From the NCBI GenBank assembly GCA_003024985.2, contig PXIH01S0010972.1: a stretch of DNA of 10,529 bases; one strand, given 5' to 3'. Below are positions 1-7,554 of the stretch, piece after piece. The stretch comes from Euperipatoides rowelli. Taxonomy: Eukaryota > Onychophora > Udeonychophora > Euonychophora > Peripatopsidae. Within the stretch, counting starts at the first letter, position 1. Each line of letters begins with the position of its first letter. The notes beneath the pieces were generated by a model. That model searched no databases, had not been told where the DNA came from, and was given only the letters and a program-made list of their open reading frames with translations. The translations under genes were made by a program, and so were the position numbers.

Positions 1-2
1 AT

Positions 3-311
3 TTATGGACATGCCTTGTCCATGTATTCAAGGTATATTTATTAAATAGTGGTTATAATAGAACAAGAGAAAACAGAAGAGGTATTCAGTTTCAAGTTGC
101 TTTTAGCTCTACACAAGTAGGGCAAAGACATCTGGGTTATATTGGATGTAGGGTATTTAATTTATTACCTGTTGATATAAGAAATTGTAATAGTCTGTCA
201 CTTTTTAAACTTAGAGTTAAAGAGTGGTTGTTAAATCAATCATTAGATATATGTACAGATCTAGTTGATTCTGTACCTATGGCTGTCATGGCCTATAGTC
301 TCAGGATATGA
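3..311 (+). CDS. C-terminal end of LINE reverse-transcriptase ORF2 (partial)
   Basis: An open frame enters from the window edge and stops at TGA 309-311. It shows the C-terminal block common in jockey/CR1-clade polyproteins: a YNRTR motif (YNTR-like), then QVGQRHLGYIGCRVFNLLP and DIRNCNSLSLFKLRVKEWL. In intact elements this tail follows the RT palm and thumb and is part of the protein that nicks the target and copies the element RNA. The catalytic RT (YADD) and endonuclease domains would lie upstream, outside the window, so activity cannot be judged. The frame is undamaged for about 102 codons. The jockey/CR1 assignment rests on the recognised block; the exact clade is uncertain. Confidence 0.85.
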   Translation, partial: LWTCLVHVFKVYLLNSGYNRTRENRRGIQFQVAFSSTQVGQRHLGYIGCRVFNLLPVDIRNCNSLSLFKLRVKEWLLNQSLDICTDLVDSVPMAVMAYSLRI

Positions 312-530
312 TTTGTCTGTATTTGTTTCTTTTTTGTCTTCTATATTCTGTTGTTATTTAATTTTAGGTTTTTTTCTTTACCTGTTACATTCCTGATCAT
401 TAATGACTTAATTAAACTCAGCCCGCACTCAAGCACTGCTTTTTGGGGCTTCTTCCTTTAAAAAAAAATGAATGTAATTTTATTTATTACGGTATGTATT
501 TTTTTTCTTTGATAGAAAATGTTGATTTAC

Positions 531-572
531 ATGAGTTTTTATAAATTAATTATGAGTTTTTATAAATTAATT
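531..572 (+). repeat. 21-bp tandem duplication, two perfect copies
   Basis: The unit begins ATGAGTTTTTATAAATTAAT and is present at 531-551 and 552-572 with no mismatch. It lies in the LINE 3' UTR and is probably a local slippage duplication. Whether it is family-wide or private to this copy cannot be told here. Confidence 0.9.
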
Positions 573-634
573 ATAATCTTGTGTATATTTTGTACGGTAT
601 GTTTTTATTATTGTGCACTTTTTATTTATGGAAA

Positions 635-640
635 AATAAA
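635..640 (+). promoter_or_regulatory. Polyadenylation signal AATAAA of the LINE
   Basis: AATAAA lies about 15 bases before the A12 tract that ends the element, the expected spacing for the signal used to make the retrotransposed RNA. Confidence 0.75.
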
Positions 641-667
641 ATGAAATTGAAATTGAAAAAAAAAAAA

Positions 668-812
668 TTGAGATAATTATTGGGATTGGAGTTGAAATCA
701 ATTTTAAGGGAAAAAAATACTCAAAATACTAGAAGTCTTTTTTTCTACTTATTAACTTGAGACGATGAGAAGAAATTAACTATTATTTCCAAAGTGTTTA
801 ATAATATTTCTT
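668..812. other. Unassigned AT-rich spacer after the LINE tail
   Basis: Apart from an ATTG-rich stretch just after the poly(A) tail (668-700), which may be tail decay or pre-existing flank, I see no gene or repeat here. Confidence 0.5.
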
Positions 813-967
813 AAACATTCTTAGAAATTATATTTTTTAATGCAAATAAAACCTGTTAAGGTTTATTTTCAGCCTGCTTGTGTTTGTCTGTTTATATAAA
901 AACCACCAAATGCAATAAAAAAAAATGCTTTGAATCACTGGTCTACATTCTGATTGGTCTGTGAAGG
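813..967 (+). repeat. Diverged direct repeat, copy 1
   Basis: This stretch aligns in the same orientation with 1203-1388. Matching landmarks in order are AAACATTC, TTTTAATG.AAATAAAA, CTGTTAA.G, TTTATTTTCA.CCT, TATAAAAACC and CTGATTGGTCTGTGAAG (exact in both copies). Several small indels separate the copies. It may be one arm of an old tandem duplication or two insertions of a dispersed repeat. A 78-codon reverse-strand open frame (837-1073) overlaps it, but that frame is not kept open in copy 2, so I do not call it a gene. Confidence 0.75.
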
Positions 968-1202
968 AAAGGGTCCTATTTTGATCTGACAACGAGTCAA
1001 CCACTATTATTAGAATCTGCGCAAGATTTTTCTGGCAAAATATGTCATAATCTGGTTTGATAAATTCATACATAGTGGCATAAAAGTCAAATTTTGATGT
1101 ATTTAAGGAAGAAATATAACAAATTGATTAATTACACAAGCATTTTTATACAAAAATAGCCTACACATAAATCAATGAAGTAGAAATAAGCATTCATAAA
1201 CC

Positions 1203-1388
1203 AAACATTCATATAGAATACATGTTTTAATGTAAATAAAAACATTAAAACTGTTAAAGTTTTATTTTCAACCTACATGTATTTGTTTCAAGTTGTTTTT
1301 ATAAAAACCCGCCAACTATAAATTAAAAAAAAAAAGTATTTTGCACCATTTAGCACTAGTTAGATCTACAATCTGATTGGTCTGTGAA
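1203..1388 (+). repeat. Diverged direct repeat, copy 2
   Basis: Second copy of the repeat at 813-967, with the same landmarks in the same order and ending in the same CTGATTGGTCTGTGAAG. It is longer because of insertions such as an A-rich tract at 1324-1335. Similarity fades after 1388, although both copies are followed 60-110 bases later by a TGGCA-containing AT-rich segment, so the duplicated unit may once have been longer. Confidence 0.75.
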
Positions 1389-1472
1389 GAATTGAACTGT
1401 CACACATTTAAAGAATCATTATGTTAACAAAATGGTGGCAAGTGATTCACAAAATGATATGGGATTTACATT

Positions 1473-1488
1473 TTATTATTATTATTAT
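1473..1488 (+). repeat. Microsatellite (TTA)5
   Basis: Five TTA units in a row plus a partial one. An ordinary simple repeat in an AT-rich genome. Confidence 0.85.
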
Positions 1489-2392
1489 AGAGCGAGAGAT
1501 GCTAGTCAGTCTGAAGGAAATTGAAAATCATACAATAGCCTATTAAGTTTTAATTGAGGAATGAATTTAATCACAAATCAAATAAAGTCCCATTGTTAAT
1601 AATGAAAAAAACAAACATGTTTCCTGACAACTTTTGCAAGTTTTAACAATGAAAAGTTATTATTAAACTAGCAGAATTTATTATCAATAATTTTATTGTC
1701 TGACAGTTAGTGTTCGCGGGAGGGGAGTCTAAATGATAATAATGGTAAGCAGATTATTTTTTTGTGTGTATGCTAGACAAATTAACTGTATTAGCATATA
1801 AAAGACTAGAGTCTGGATCTCGGATTTCACAGCTCAATGGGGAGGACAGGGGGGAGGGGCCAAGGCAACATCGGGTAATTCTGCTTGTTTATAAATAAAC
1901 AAATAAATCAAACAATAATTTAAATCATTCATCTATTCAAAATATCAGCGAAATTCACAACTTCTAAAGTTACCAAGTTTAACAGAAATGATAAAAGCTC
2001 AAATATCCTAAATAAATTGAATTTAAAAAATAATGGGTATGAGTGAATAATTATGTTTTAAATACATTCTGGCAATTAATTTTGTTAATTGAGTGCACTG
2101 ACACTAATAAATTTTCATTACCTGCAAATAAACAAAAAAACCTTACACATTGTTTTCAAAATTAATAATACAGGTAATTTAGTAATAAAAAGCTAAAAAT
2201 TAAAACAAAAAAGGTACAATTAAACAAAATACGCTCTAAACATTTTGTTTCTTGACAAAAATTAATTTTAAATCAATATTTAATTTTAACTTTTTACCCA
2301 GAAATTTTAACATTCATTAACTTATACAAAATTAACCAAATCTCATAGCCCTAGCTCTCATTAACGATAGTTACCTACAATTGGACTTGTAT

Positions 2393-2425
2393 GTACCCAT
2401 ATTGATATTTTTTTCAATATGGTAC
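2393..2425. repeat. Hairpin-forming inverted repeat, 9-bp perfect core
   Basis: The arms CCATATTGA (2397-2405) and TCAATATGG (2414-2422) are perfect complements around an 8-base T-rich loop. GTAC (2393-2396) pairs with GTAC after the second arm if one C is bulged, giving about 12 base pairs. No neighbouring gene explains it. It could be part of an unrecognised element or a chance palindrome. Confidence 0.6.
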
Positions 2426-2640
2426 AGATTGAGTCATTCGTTAAAAAAAAAAAAAACTTTGGCCCTCTCCTAAAATCAAGTTATCCTAATGAACTTTAGC
2501 ACTATTCTCTTTATATCCATAGAGTGGTATTACCTTTCTTATGAACCTGGATGTTTATATATTAGTTGGTATTTGCAATGTTTTCTGGGATAGAACAAAT
2601 TTTAAACTAATTAACCATTGTCAAACAGTTCCTCACAATC

Positions 2641-2699
2641 TTGTGGGACAACCTTGCTGGACTATGGTCTGTTGTTGTCCGGCATATTTGTATTTGTAT
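2641..2699 (+). repeat. Short dispersed repeat with (TTTGTA)n tail, copy 1
   Basis: A 46-base core (2641-2686) begins TTGTGGGACAACC and ends GTTGTCCGGCATA, followed by about two TTTGTA units. The same core occurs on the other strand at 9610-9655 with one mismatch, and there too it starts exactly at TTGTGGG and is followed by TTTGTA units (three). A hexamer tail is what SINEs carry at the 3' end, but the core is far shorter than a usual SINE and has no visible tRNA-type box A or box B. Within the core, GGACAAC (2646-2652) can pair with GTTGTCC (2674-2680). No target-site duplication is obvious. Confidence 0.8.
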
Positions 2700-3775
2700 A
2701 GAAGATAATATTTTTTGACAAAAAAATTAGAAGCCTTTTTGATTTAATCAACATCAAGGTAATACATTTCAAATGAGTCATCTTGTGTGACTACATAACT
2801 TTATGACAAACAATATGTTGATGACAATATAAAGATACTCCTACTAGATTTACGGATAAAAACTATATACACAAATGAGGAAGGATAAATTTGTATTGAA
2901 AGAGAAATAAACTTTCGGACAATAAATAAAGTTAAACTTCTATGGTTTAATTTCAAAAGCAAGATTTTTGTCCAACTAGCCACTCCGAAACAATGTTATA
3001 AAAATAATAATTTCACAAGCATATAGATACATGAATGTAGCAAAAGAACGAGGGGAATCAGACAAGAAATTCTGTTACATAATACTGCTTTCTTTTCTGA
3101 TGTAAGTTCAAAAACATTAATAGTAGAGTGACTCAAATCATTTATTTTCTACAATGCTGTTATACTTTTAACATGTTGATAATTTGACACACATTAGCAA
3201 TTAACACTATTCTAATTATGCAATTACTTTGTGAATTTAATAAAAATAATATTGTCAAAAAAATTCAGATTGTTTTAATGCTGATCATCATTTGTTTGAT
3301 GGTATTGACTGAGAGTAAAAAAATGGAAGGTAATAAAATCTAGTTAAATGATGCTGTATTGAATTAAGTCATATTACATAGTTAAGTGTGACAGGTAGAG
3401 GTATGGGTTAGAGTAACTGAACAACCATAGATGGATAAATAGAAAAAGGAGAACTGTCAAAACTATGCTTTAATATCTTATTAATTCACACTTACAACAA
3501 TACATTTTTCAGAATAAGATAGGGGAGTGAAAAAGAAGGGCTGGTAATAAACCCATATCACAGAAATTAATTATTTTGTGTTTGTAAGAATTGTTAGAAT
3601 GGGAGAAGGGGTGAGAGAAATAAAGATAAATACAAAGAGGAGAAACAACGTGATTTTTTTCTCCCTACGAACTATGGGAACTATAGTTTTGGGGTGTGTT
3701 ATCTTAAAGGTTGATGAAGTTGGAATTTAATATTTTACAGTATTATTTATTGTTTTTAAATAAATAATTAANTNT
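2700..3775. other. AT-rich intergenic stretch with no recognisable gene
   Basis: Stops are dense in all six frames. A 60-codon reverse-strand frame at 2801-2983 has no recognisable motif and is what chance gives in such sequence. Two ambiguous bases (N) at 3772 and 3774 mark uncertain base calls just before a possible coding remnant. A pyrimidine-poor TTTTACAG at 3733-3740 could be a splice acceptor but is followed by stops. Confidence 0.55.
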
Positions 3776-3780
3776 GTGTT

Positions 3781-3993
3781 ATGTTTTCGATCTGGAATTA
3801 CACCGACATGCCTTTGGAAAGCTTTAAAAGGAAATATGCATATAGATAACAAGGAAAGAGATTATCGCTTTCAGGCATTAGAGTTCAAGATAATTGGATT
3901 AATGGCAGAAATGGAAATAATTCTAGGACTAAGAGTAATGGACATGGCAAGAAAGAAGACAACACTGTTGTATCTGGTTCAGAAGAATGTTAA
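3781..3993 (+). pseudogene. Possible 3'-terminal exon or coding remnant, unidentified
   Basis: Read from ATG 3781, this frame gives YTDMPLESFKRKYAYR, then one internal stop (TAA 3847-3849), then a basic, Gly/Asn/Ser-rich segment including RLSLSGIRVQDNW and NGRNGNNSRTKSNGHGKKED, ending GSEEC before TAA 3991-3993. The composition looks more protein-like than that of the overlapping stop-free frame (3776-3997), whose Ile/Leu/Met-rich product has no motif. An AATAAA follows about 30 bases after the stop. I recognise neither frame. It may be a chance reading, a decayed terminal exon or a processed pseudogene. Ambiguous bases at 3772 and 3774 hide the upstream junction. Confidence 0.25.
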
Positions 3994-4024
3994 CTAGATA
4001 CTGTAAATATGTAAATAGTTGAAC

Positions 4025-4030
4025 AATAAA
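4025..4030 (+). promoter_or_regulatory. Possible polyadenylation signal AATAAA
   Basis: AATAAA lies 31 bases after the stop of the doubtful remnant at 3781-3993, followed by a T11-A8 tract at 4052-4070. In AT-rich DNA this hexamer is common by chance, so it has weight only if the remnant is real. Confidence 0.25.
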
Positions 4031-4035
4031 CGCAG

Positions 4036-4054
4036 AAATTTCCTATGGAAATTT
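4036..4054. repeat. Perfect 8-bp palindrome followed by T and A tracts
   Basis: AAATTTCC (4036-4043) and GGAAATTT (4047-4054) flank a 3-base loop, and the second arm runs into T11 then A8. It resembles a bacterial intrinsic terminator in shape, but nothing else here is bacterial and the stem is AT-rich. I list it only as a structure. Confidence 0.6.
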
Positions 4055-4070
4055 TTTTTTTTAAAAAAAA

Positions 4071-4312
4071 GAGGAGAAACAGCAGATACACTCCAAAGTA
4101 AGATTTTCATACCTTGGGAATTCATAATTACATTTGTAGAGGAAGGAAGGAATTGATAAAAAGGACAGAAATTGTATTTGTTAAATCGGAGGAAGGGATG
4201 GGGGAAAAAGATTAGGAAAATATTAATAATTAAATATATAGAGAAGATTAAGATGGCACCAAAAACTAAGAAATCTACATTATTTGTAATAATAGTAGTA
4301 TAAGAGGAAAAA
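4071..4312. other. Purine-rich unassigned spacer
   Basis: A/G-rich sequence (many GGAAGG, GGGGAAAAAG-type runs) between the doubtful remnant and the left end of the DNA transposon. No gene is visible. Confidence 0.5.
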
Positions 4313-4316
4313 TTAG
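4313..4316 (+). other. Candidate left target-site tetranucleotide (TTAG, near TTAA)
   Basis: TTAG abuts the left terminal inverted repeat, and CTAA (7833-7836) abuts the right one. Each is one transition from TTAA, so a TTAA target duplication with one mutation on each side is possible. Decay makes the exact boundary uncertain by a few bases. Confidence 0.4.
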
Positions 4317-4590
4317 CCCAGGTGTTTTAACATTTAACATCAAACTAATTCTGATAAAGCTGAAATTTGGCACATACATTCTAAAAATTTTTCATAATAA
4401 CAAACTAAAAGTTCCAAAAATCACCTGGAGGATTTTCCCCCATATAGCAAAATGGCCACCATTTCCAAATTTTAAAGCAATATCTTTATTATAACTATTA
4501 AACAGCTAAAAAACACAAAAAATGTGCTGACTTAAATTAAAGAGCATTAAATATGCTACAAAAATTTTTCAAAATAAAAGTAACCATAAT
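4317..4590 (+). repeat. Left long terminal inverted repeat of the 3.5-kb element
   Basis: It pairs with the reverse complement of 7555-7832. The best matching stretches are CTGAAATTTGGC (4360-4371, against 7770-7781) and AAAATGGCCACCA (4449-4461, exact against 7677-7689). Identity is moderate overall with small indels, as expected for an old element. The inner limit near 4590 is where the alignment can no longer be followed. Confidence 0.75.
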
Positions 4591-5415
4591 TCATGTTGAT
4601 TGCACATAAAGGCTTTATTAAAAAAAAATCAATATTACAATTTTATCGACAAATAAGAATTTCAGGAAAAAAATTCATTAATGGCTTGTAACTGGTTATA
4701 GTTACATAAATATTGAATATTGAATAAACAAAATTTAAAGAGCATACAATTCTCAACAAATTAGTTAAAAAACAAAGTTATGAAAATGTATAGTTGTTTG
4801 CCAATAAGTATTTAACCCCACACTGCATAGAAGTGTCTATAGGCAACCAATGTATCATTTGCATTTGTCCCAAGGAAATACAGTCATATTGATTTGACAT
4901 AATATACTGTATAATGATGCTTAATAACATTTTTGCATGGGTGTTTAGCACCGAGATGATCTGGGACAACATTAATTAAAACCTGATGCAACTTCCCTTT
5001 GTCATGTAGAATACATTCTCTCTGGATAGAGCTTGCAGATACTGTATATTATATTAAATGCCATCTCTACTCTTGAATTAATTTTATCAGAAAATAAAAA
5101 TAACTATCTTAAAATAGGACTATTAACTTAGCCTTATATACTAATTTCAGAAAGTAATAACTTTATTACCAAATAATTTTAAATACAAATAGGTTATCTA
5201 CATACACTTATTTGCACAAGGTGAAAATACTATACAGCTCTAAGTTTTACAAATGTAACAATAGGTTATCCTTTATTAACAAATAATTTTGAGAAAAAAG
5301 TACATTCATCTATTATTTTTAATTCATTTAATTTTTATAATAAAAAAATTAAATAATAAATAATTTGCTTTTGTAAAACATTCTCATGATATGATTATTT
5401 TTTAATATGAAGTGA
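4591..5415. other. Left internal non-coding part of the 3.5-kb element
   Basis: About 0.8 kb of AT-rich sequence between the left inverted repeat and the first recognisable coding block. No coding can be supported on either strand. It contains a local duplication: CTTTATTA.CAAATAATTTT at 5161-5180 and 5271-5290, and AATAGGTTATC at 5188-5198 and 5260-5270. It could hold the promoter, 5' UTR or a former intron of the gene that follows. Confidence 0.5.
5161..5290 (+). repeat. Local duplicated motifs
   Basis: A 20-base motif occurs at 5161-5180 and 5271-5290 with one mismatch. An 11-base motif AATAGGTTATC occurs at 5188-5198 and 5260-5270. The order is 20-mer, 11-mer, 11-mer, 20-mer, all on the same strand, which suggests a small duplication followed by rearrangement. 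Confidence 0.7.
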
Positions 5416-7297
5416 ATAAGGGATATTGAATTGTGTTTATTGTGCAAACAAAGTCTATTGTCAGGTGAAAACGTAGTAGTCGTGAAAAGACTGGATACAC
5501 TAGTAAGCGCTAGCAAAATTTGTCAAGATAATTTAGAAGATCAACTTAGAGCTGTCAATCCCTTAATTATTCAATATTCATATTAAATGTCTCAAAGACT
5601 ACACTCATCCCTCAAGCCTCAAGAAAAGGAAAAGGAAAGAAAATTGTCTAAACATATATGATGTACTGTCTACGACTAAAGCCCCCCCCCCCCTCCCCAG
5701 AATGACTGTGTTCATATTATGTTCAGAATTTAACTTCAAAATTCATTGTCTATTTTGTGCAATATCATGGATGTGAAACGTAATTTAGAAACCTTTATAT
5801 AGGTGTTGTTGTGGAGTACAATATATCAACACAATGGTGATTATTAAAACAAAGAACTGCTTTTAAAATCAATTATGATCACAGTAATATAGTTTTAGAA
5901 AGAATAGGAGCTGCAATTAATCCTGTAGCAGCTGAAGCCCATTATCATGGTGAATGCTTAATTTTTATTTTGTCGACCAAAAGAACAACATTACAGCTCT
6001 GATGGAAGGTCTGTTGTCAATGCCCGTAATAAGACATTCCTTACCTTGTGTGAATACATGGAAGAGGATGATGACTTTCAATATACTGACAATGTTGGTG
6101 GATAAGATGGAAACTCTAATGAAAAAAAAATGAGGAAGCATATTCAAAACATTTTAAGAAAAAGTTACTAAAATTTTTTGGTTACAGATTAATTTTAACC
6201 AATATCAAGGGATACAATGCTATTGTCTACCTCCAAGAAGACATACACAAAATGTTAGCAGACAAGTGGTACAACAATATTGTGCATTCGGTATCAAATA
6301 TCAGGAGCAGAGAAGTCAAAGCTTGAAGAAAATATCAGTTGATTTGGAAGTTCTGCCATGTAGGTTATCAAGTACAAGATAGGAAGAGTTATTAGGGGAC
6401 ATTAAAAACAAAGCAAAGCTGAAAACAATTCTTTGCTTCAAAATGGATAAGGCTAGCATCAATGTACTTCAAGCAGAAGGTGATGCTCACTTTCTATTCA
6501 TCTCAACTGCTTTAGTGCTGGCAGACAATATACAATTGTTACTAGCTTAGCAACCTGCCCTACCGACATATTAGTACTGGCTATATATCTAAGTAAAACT
6601 ACTGATTCCATCTATATAATGTAACTTGGGACATTTCAGAACAGTTGCAGTAAAAATACAACATTCAGGCTAGACAAGCAGCTTTTGTAGAACAAAAGGA
6701 TATGCTGTTATTTCTACATAGTGCTACTGGATGTGAAATCTTCTTTTTATAAAAAGGGAAAATTAACAGCACATAACATTTTAAAAAATCACACCCAACT
6801 ATAGACTAGAGTCAAACCTTTTTACAATAACAATGCTAACCCTGATGATCTATCTATAATGGGAGAGTGGTTTGTTGTCCAGCTATACAAAGCTAATTAC
6901 AAGAAATTTTAAAATTAATTCTGTATTAACTTTTTAGCAAAATGGCTTGTTCTAAACTGACAACCAACAAAGAATTGATCTGTCAGCATTACCACCTACA
7001 TGTAATGCAGCACTTCTTAAGAATATATAATCAAATTCAATGTTGGTTCAGAAACAATCTATTACCCACAAAATGGGGTGGAGAAAAAAATATGATAGAT
7101 TGGTCCTTTTCCCATCTACATTACCTGCTGCACCAAAAGACCTCCTTCATATAATAAGCTGTAAGGGTAAGAAAAGATGTCACACAAGCCAATGTCAATG
7201 TAAAAAAAAAGGAAGTCTTCATTGTTAAATGATGTGTAGTGAATGCAAAAGAATATCATGTAGCAATATAGCAGCTATACCAGCATATGTAAATTAA
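5416..7297 (+). pseudogene. Broken gene: zinc-binding, FEN/PIN-like nuclease blocks and C-terminal CXC domain, uncharacterised family
   Basis: The protein can be followed through all three forward frames with many frameshifts and stops. Blocks in order: CLLCKQSLLSGE and a helix to stop 5584-5586 (frame 1); FNFKIHCLFC (5732-5758, frame 2); ERIGAAINPVAAEAHYHGEC (5898-5957, frame 3); FLTLCEYMEEDDDFQY (6039-6086); EEAYSKHFKKKLLKFFGYRL and ADKWY (frame 3, to 6326); VLQAEGDAHFLFISTALVLA (6464-6523, frame 2, with an upstream stop at 6380); TDILVLAIYLSK (6562-6597, frame 1); LLFLHSATGCE (6705-6737, frame 3); LPPTCNAALL; YNQIQCWF..NLLPTKWG; then a cysteine-rich end (7160-7261). Order and motifs match a group of metazoan predicted proteins I recognise but cannot name. 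Intact relatives, as I recall them, have TDTD and GCDT where this copy has PTDI and GCEI. Function is unknown. A FEN/XPG-like nuclease fold is my inference. The start lies after a stop at 5413-5415 and its ATG is not identifiable. Confidence 0.7.
7160..7261 (+). other. CXC (tesmin/TSO1-like) cysteine-rich domain of the broken gene
   Basis: The frame shared with 7040-7228 gives eight Cys spaced C-x5-C-x4-C-x-C-x6-C-x3-C-x2-C-x5-C, with CHTSQCQCKKKGSLHC in the middle, ending CSECKRISC and an Asn after Ser. One stop (TAA 7226-7228) interrupts it after the fifth Cys. The spacing fits CXC domains, zinc-binding DNA-contacting modules of tesmin/TSO1/LIN54-type proteins. In the protein family recognised here such a domain ends the protein. 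The frame runs on to a stop at 7295-7297. Confidence 0.7.
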
Positions 7298-7554
7298 AAT
7301 GACCAAAGTGGCAATGAGAAAGGTTCAGTATTGTGACTTGGTAAACAGAACTATATAATGACATCAGAACTATATAATGTTGTATAATTATTTCATATTA
7401 CAAATAATATTGTTAATTTTAATATTTAATAGTATAAATATTATTAAAATAATATGTAAATGACATCTCTTAATTTACTAATCTATGTTCTTGTTCACGA
7501 TTTACACATTACTTCTCTGGCTATATTTATTGTTTGTATAGGCTAAAATAGTGA
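7298..7554. other. Right internal non-coding part of the 3.5-kb element
   Basis: AT-rich sequence between the stop of the broken gene and the right inverted repeat, containing ACTATATAATG twice (near 7348 and 7369). No coding or clear polyadenylation signal stands out. Confidence 0.5.

Larger units (their letters stand above)
312..655 (+). other. LINE 3' untranslated region
   Basis: AT-rich non-coding sequence between the RT stop codon and the poly(A) tail. It contains a perfect 21-bp tandem duplication at 531-572, two copies of ACGGTATGT (near 490 and 595) and a short GC-richer patch at 419-450. No second ORF is visible. Confidence 0.75.
1..667 (+). mobile_element. 5'-truncated non-LTR (LINE) retrotransposon, 3' end, jockey/CR1-like
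   Basis: The segment has the usual order of a LINE 3' end: the last ~100 codons of a reverse-transcriptase polyprotein, a stop at 309-311, a ~340 bp AT-rich 3' UTR, an AATAAA signal at 635-640 and an A12 tail at 656-667. The sequence just before the tail (ATGAAATTGAAATTG) is typical of jockey-type element tails. The 5' part lies outside the window, so I cannot tell truncation of the element from truncation by the window. No target-site duplication can be checked for the same reason. The visible coding part has no stops or frameshifts, so this copy looks younger than the two DNA transposons downstream. Confidence 0.85.
1389..2640. other. AT-rich intergenic stretch with no recognisable gene
   Basis: No coding region can be supported. 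The stretch holds a short TTA microsatellite (1473-1488), a G-rich island around 1840-1860, and the hairpin at 2393-2425. The remainder is A/T-rich with many stops in all frames. Confidence 0.6.

Noticed and set aside
837-1073. 78-codon reverse-strand open frame
   Set aside because: It lies mostly over the diverged direct repeat, has no recognisable motif, and the matching frame in the second repeat copy is closed by stops.
2118-2177. TTACCTG/CAGGTAA inverted pair
   Set aside because: Seven-base arms 46 bases apart are expected by chance at this scale, and no other similarity extends them.
2801-2983. 60-codon reverse-strand open frame
   Set aside because: Hydrophobic/Ser-rich chance product without motif, and no neighbouring signals.
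3776-3997. 73-codon plus-strand open frame without internal stop
   Set aside because: It begins at GTG, not ATG, and its product has no motif. The overlapping frame at 3781-3993 looks more protein-like, though neither is secure.
4036-4062. Hairpin plus T-run resembling a bacterial intrinsic terminator
   Set aside because: The stem is AT-rich, the context is eukaryotic and no operon precedes it.
4778-4972. 64-codon reverse-strand open frame
   Set aside because: Lies in the non-coding left part of the 3.5-kb element and resembles nothing. Length is unremarkable.
5682-5698. C12-T-C4 homopolymer tract
   Set aside because: Striking in AT-rich DNA, but a simple tract inside a dead gene. Possibly slippage or a base-calling artefact, with no function implied.
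5965-6147. Reverse-strand open frame
   Set aside because: It is antisense to the recognisable AAEA.YH and LCEYMEEDDDF blocks of the plus-strand pseudogene.
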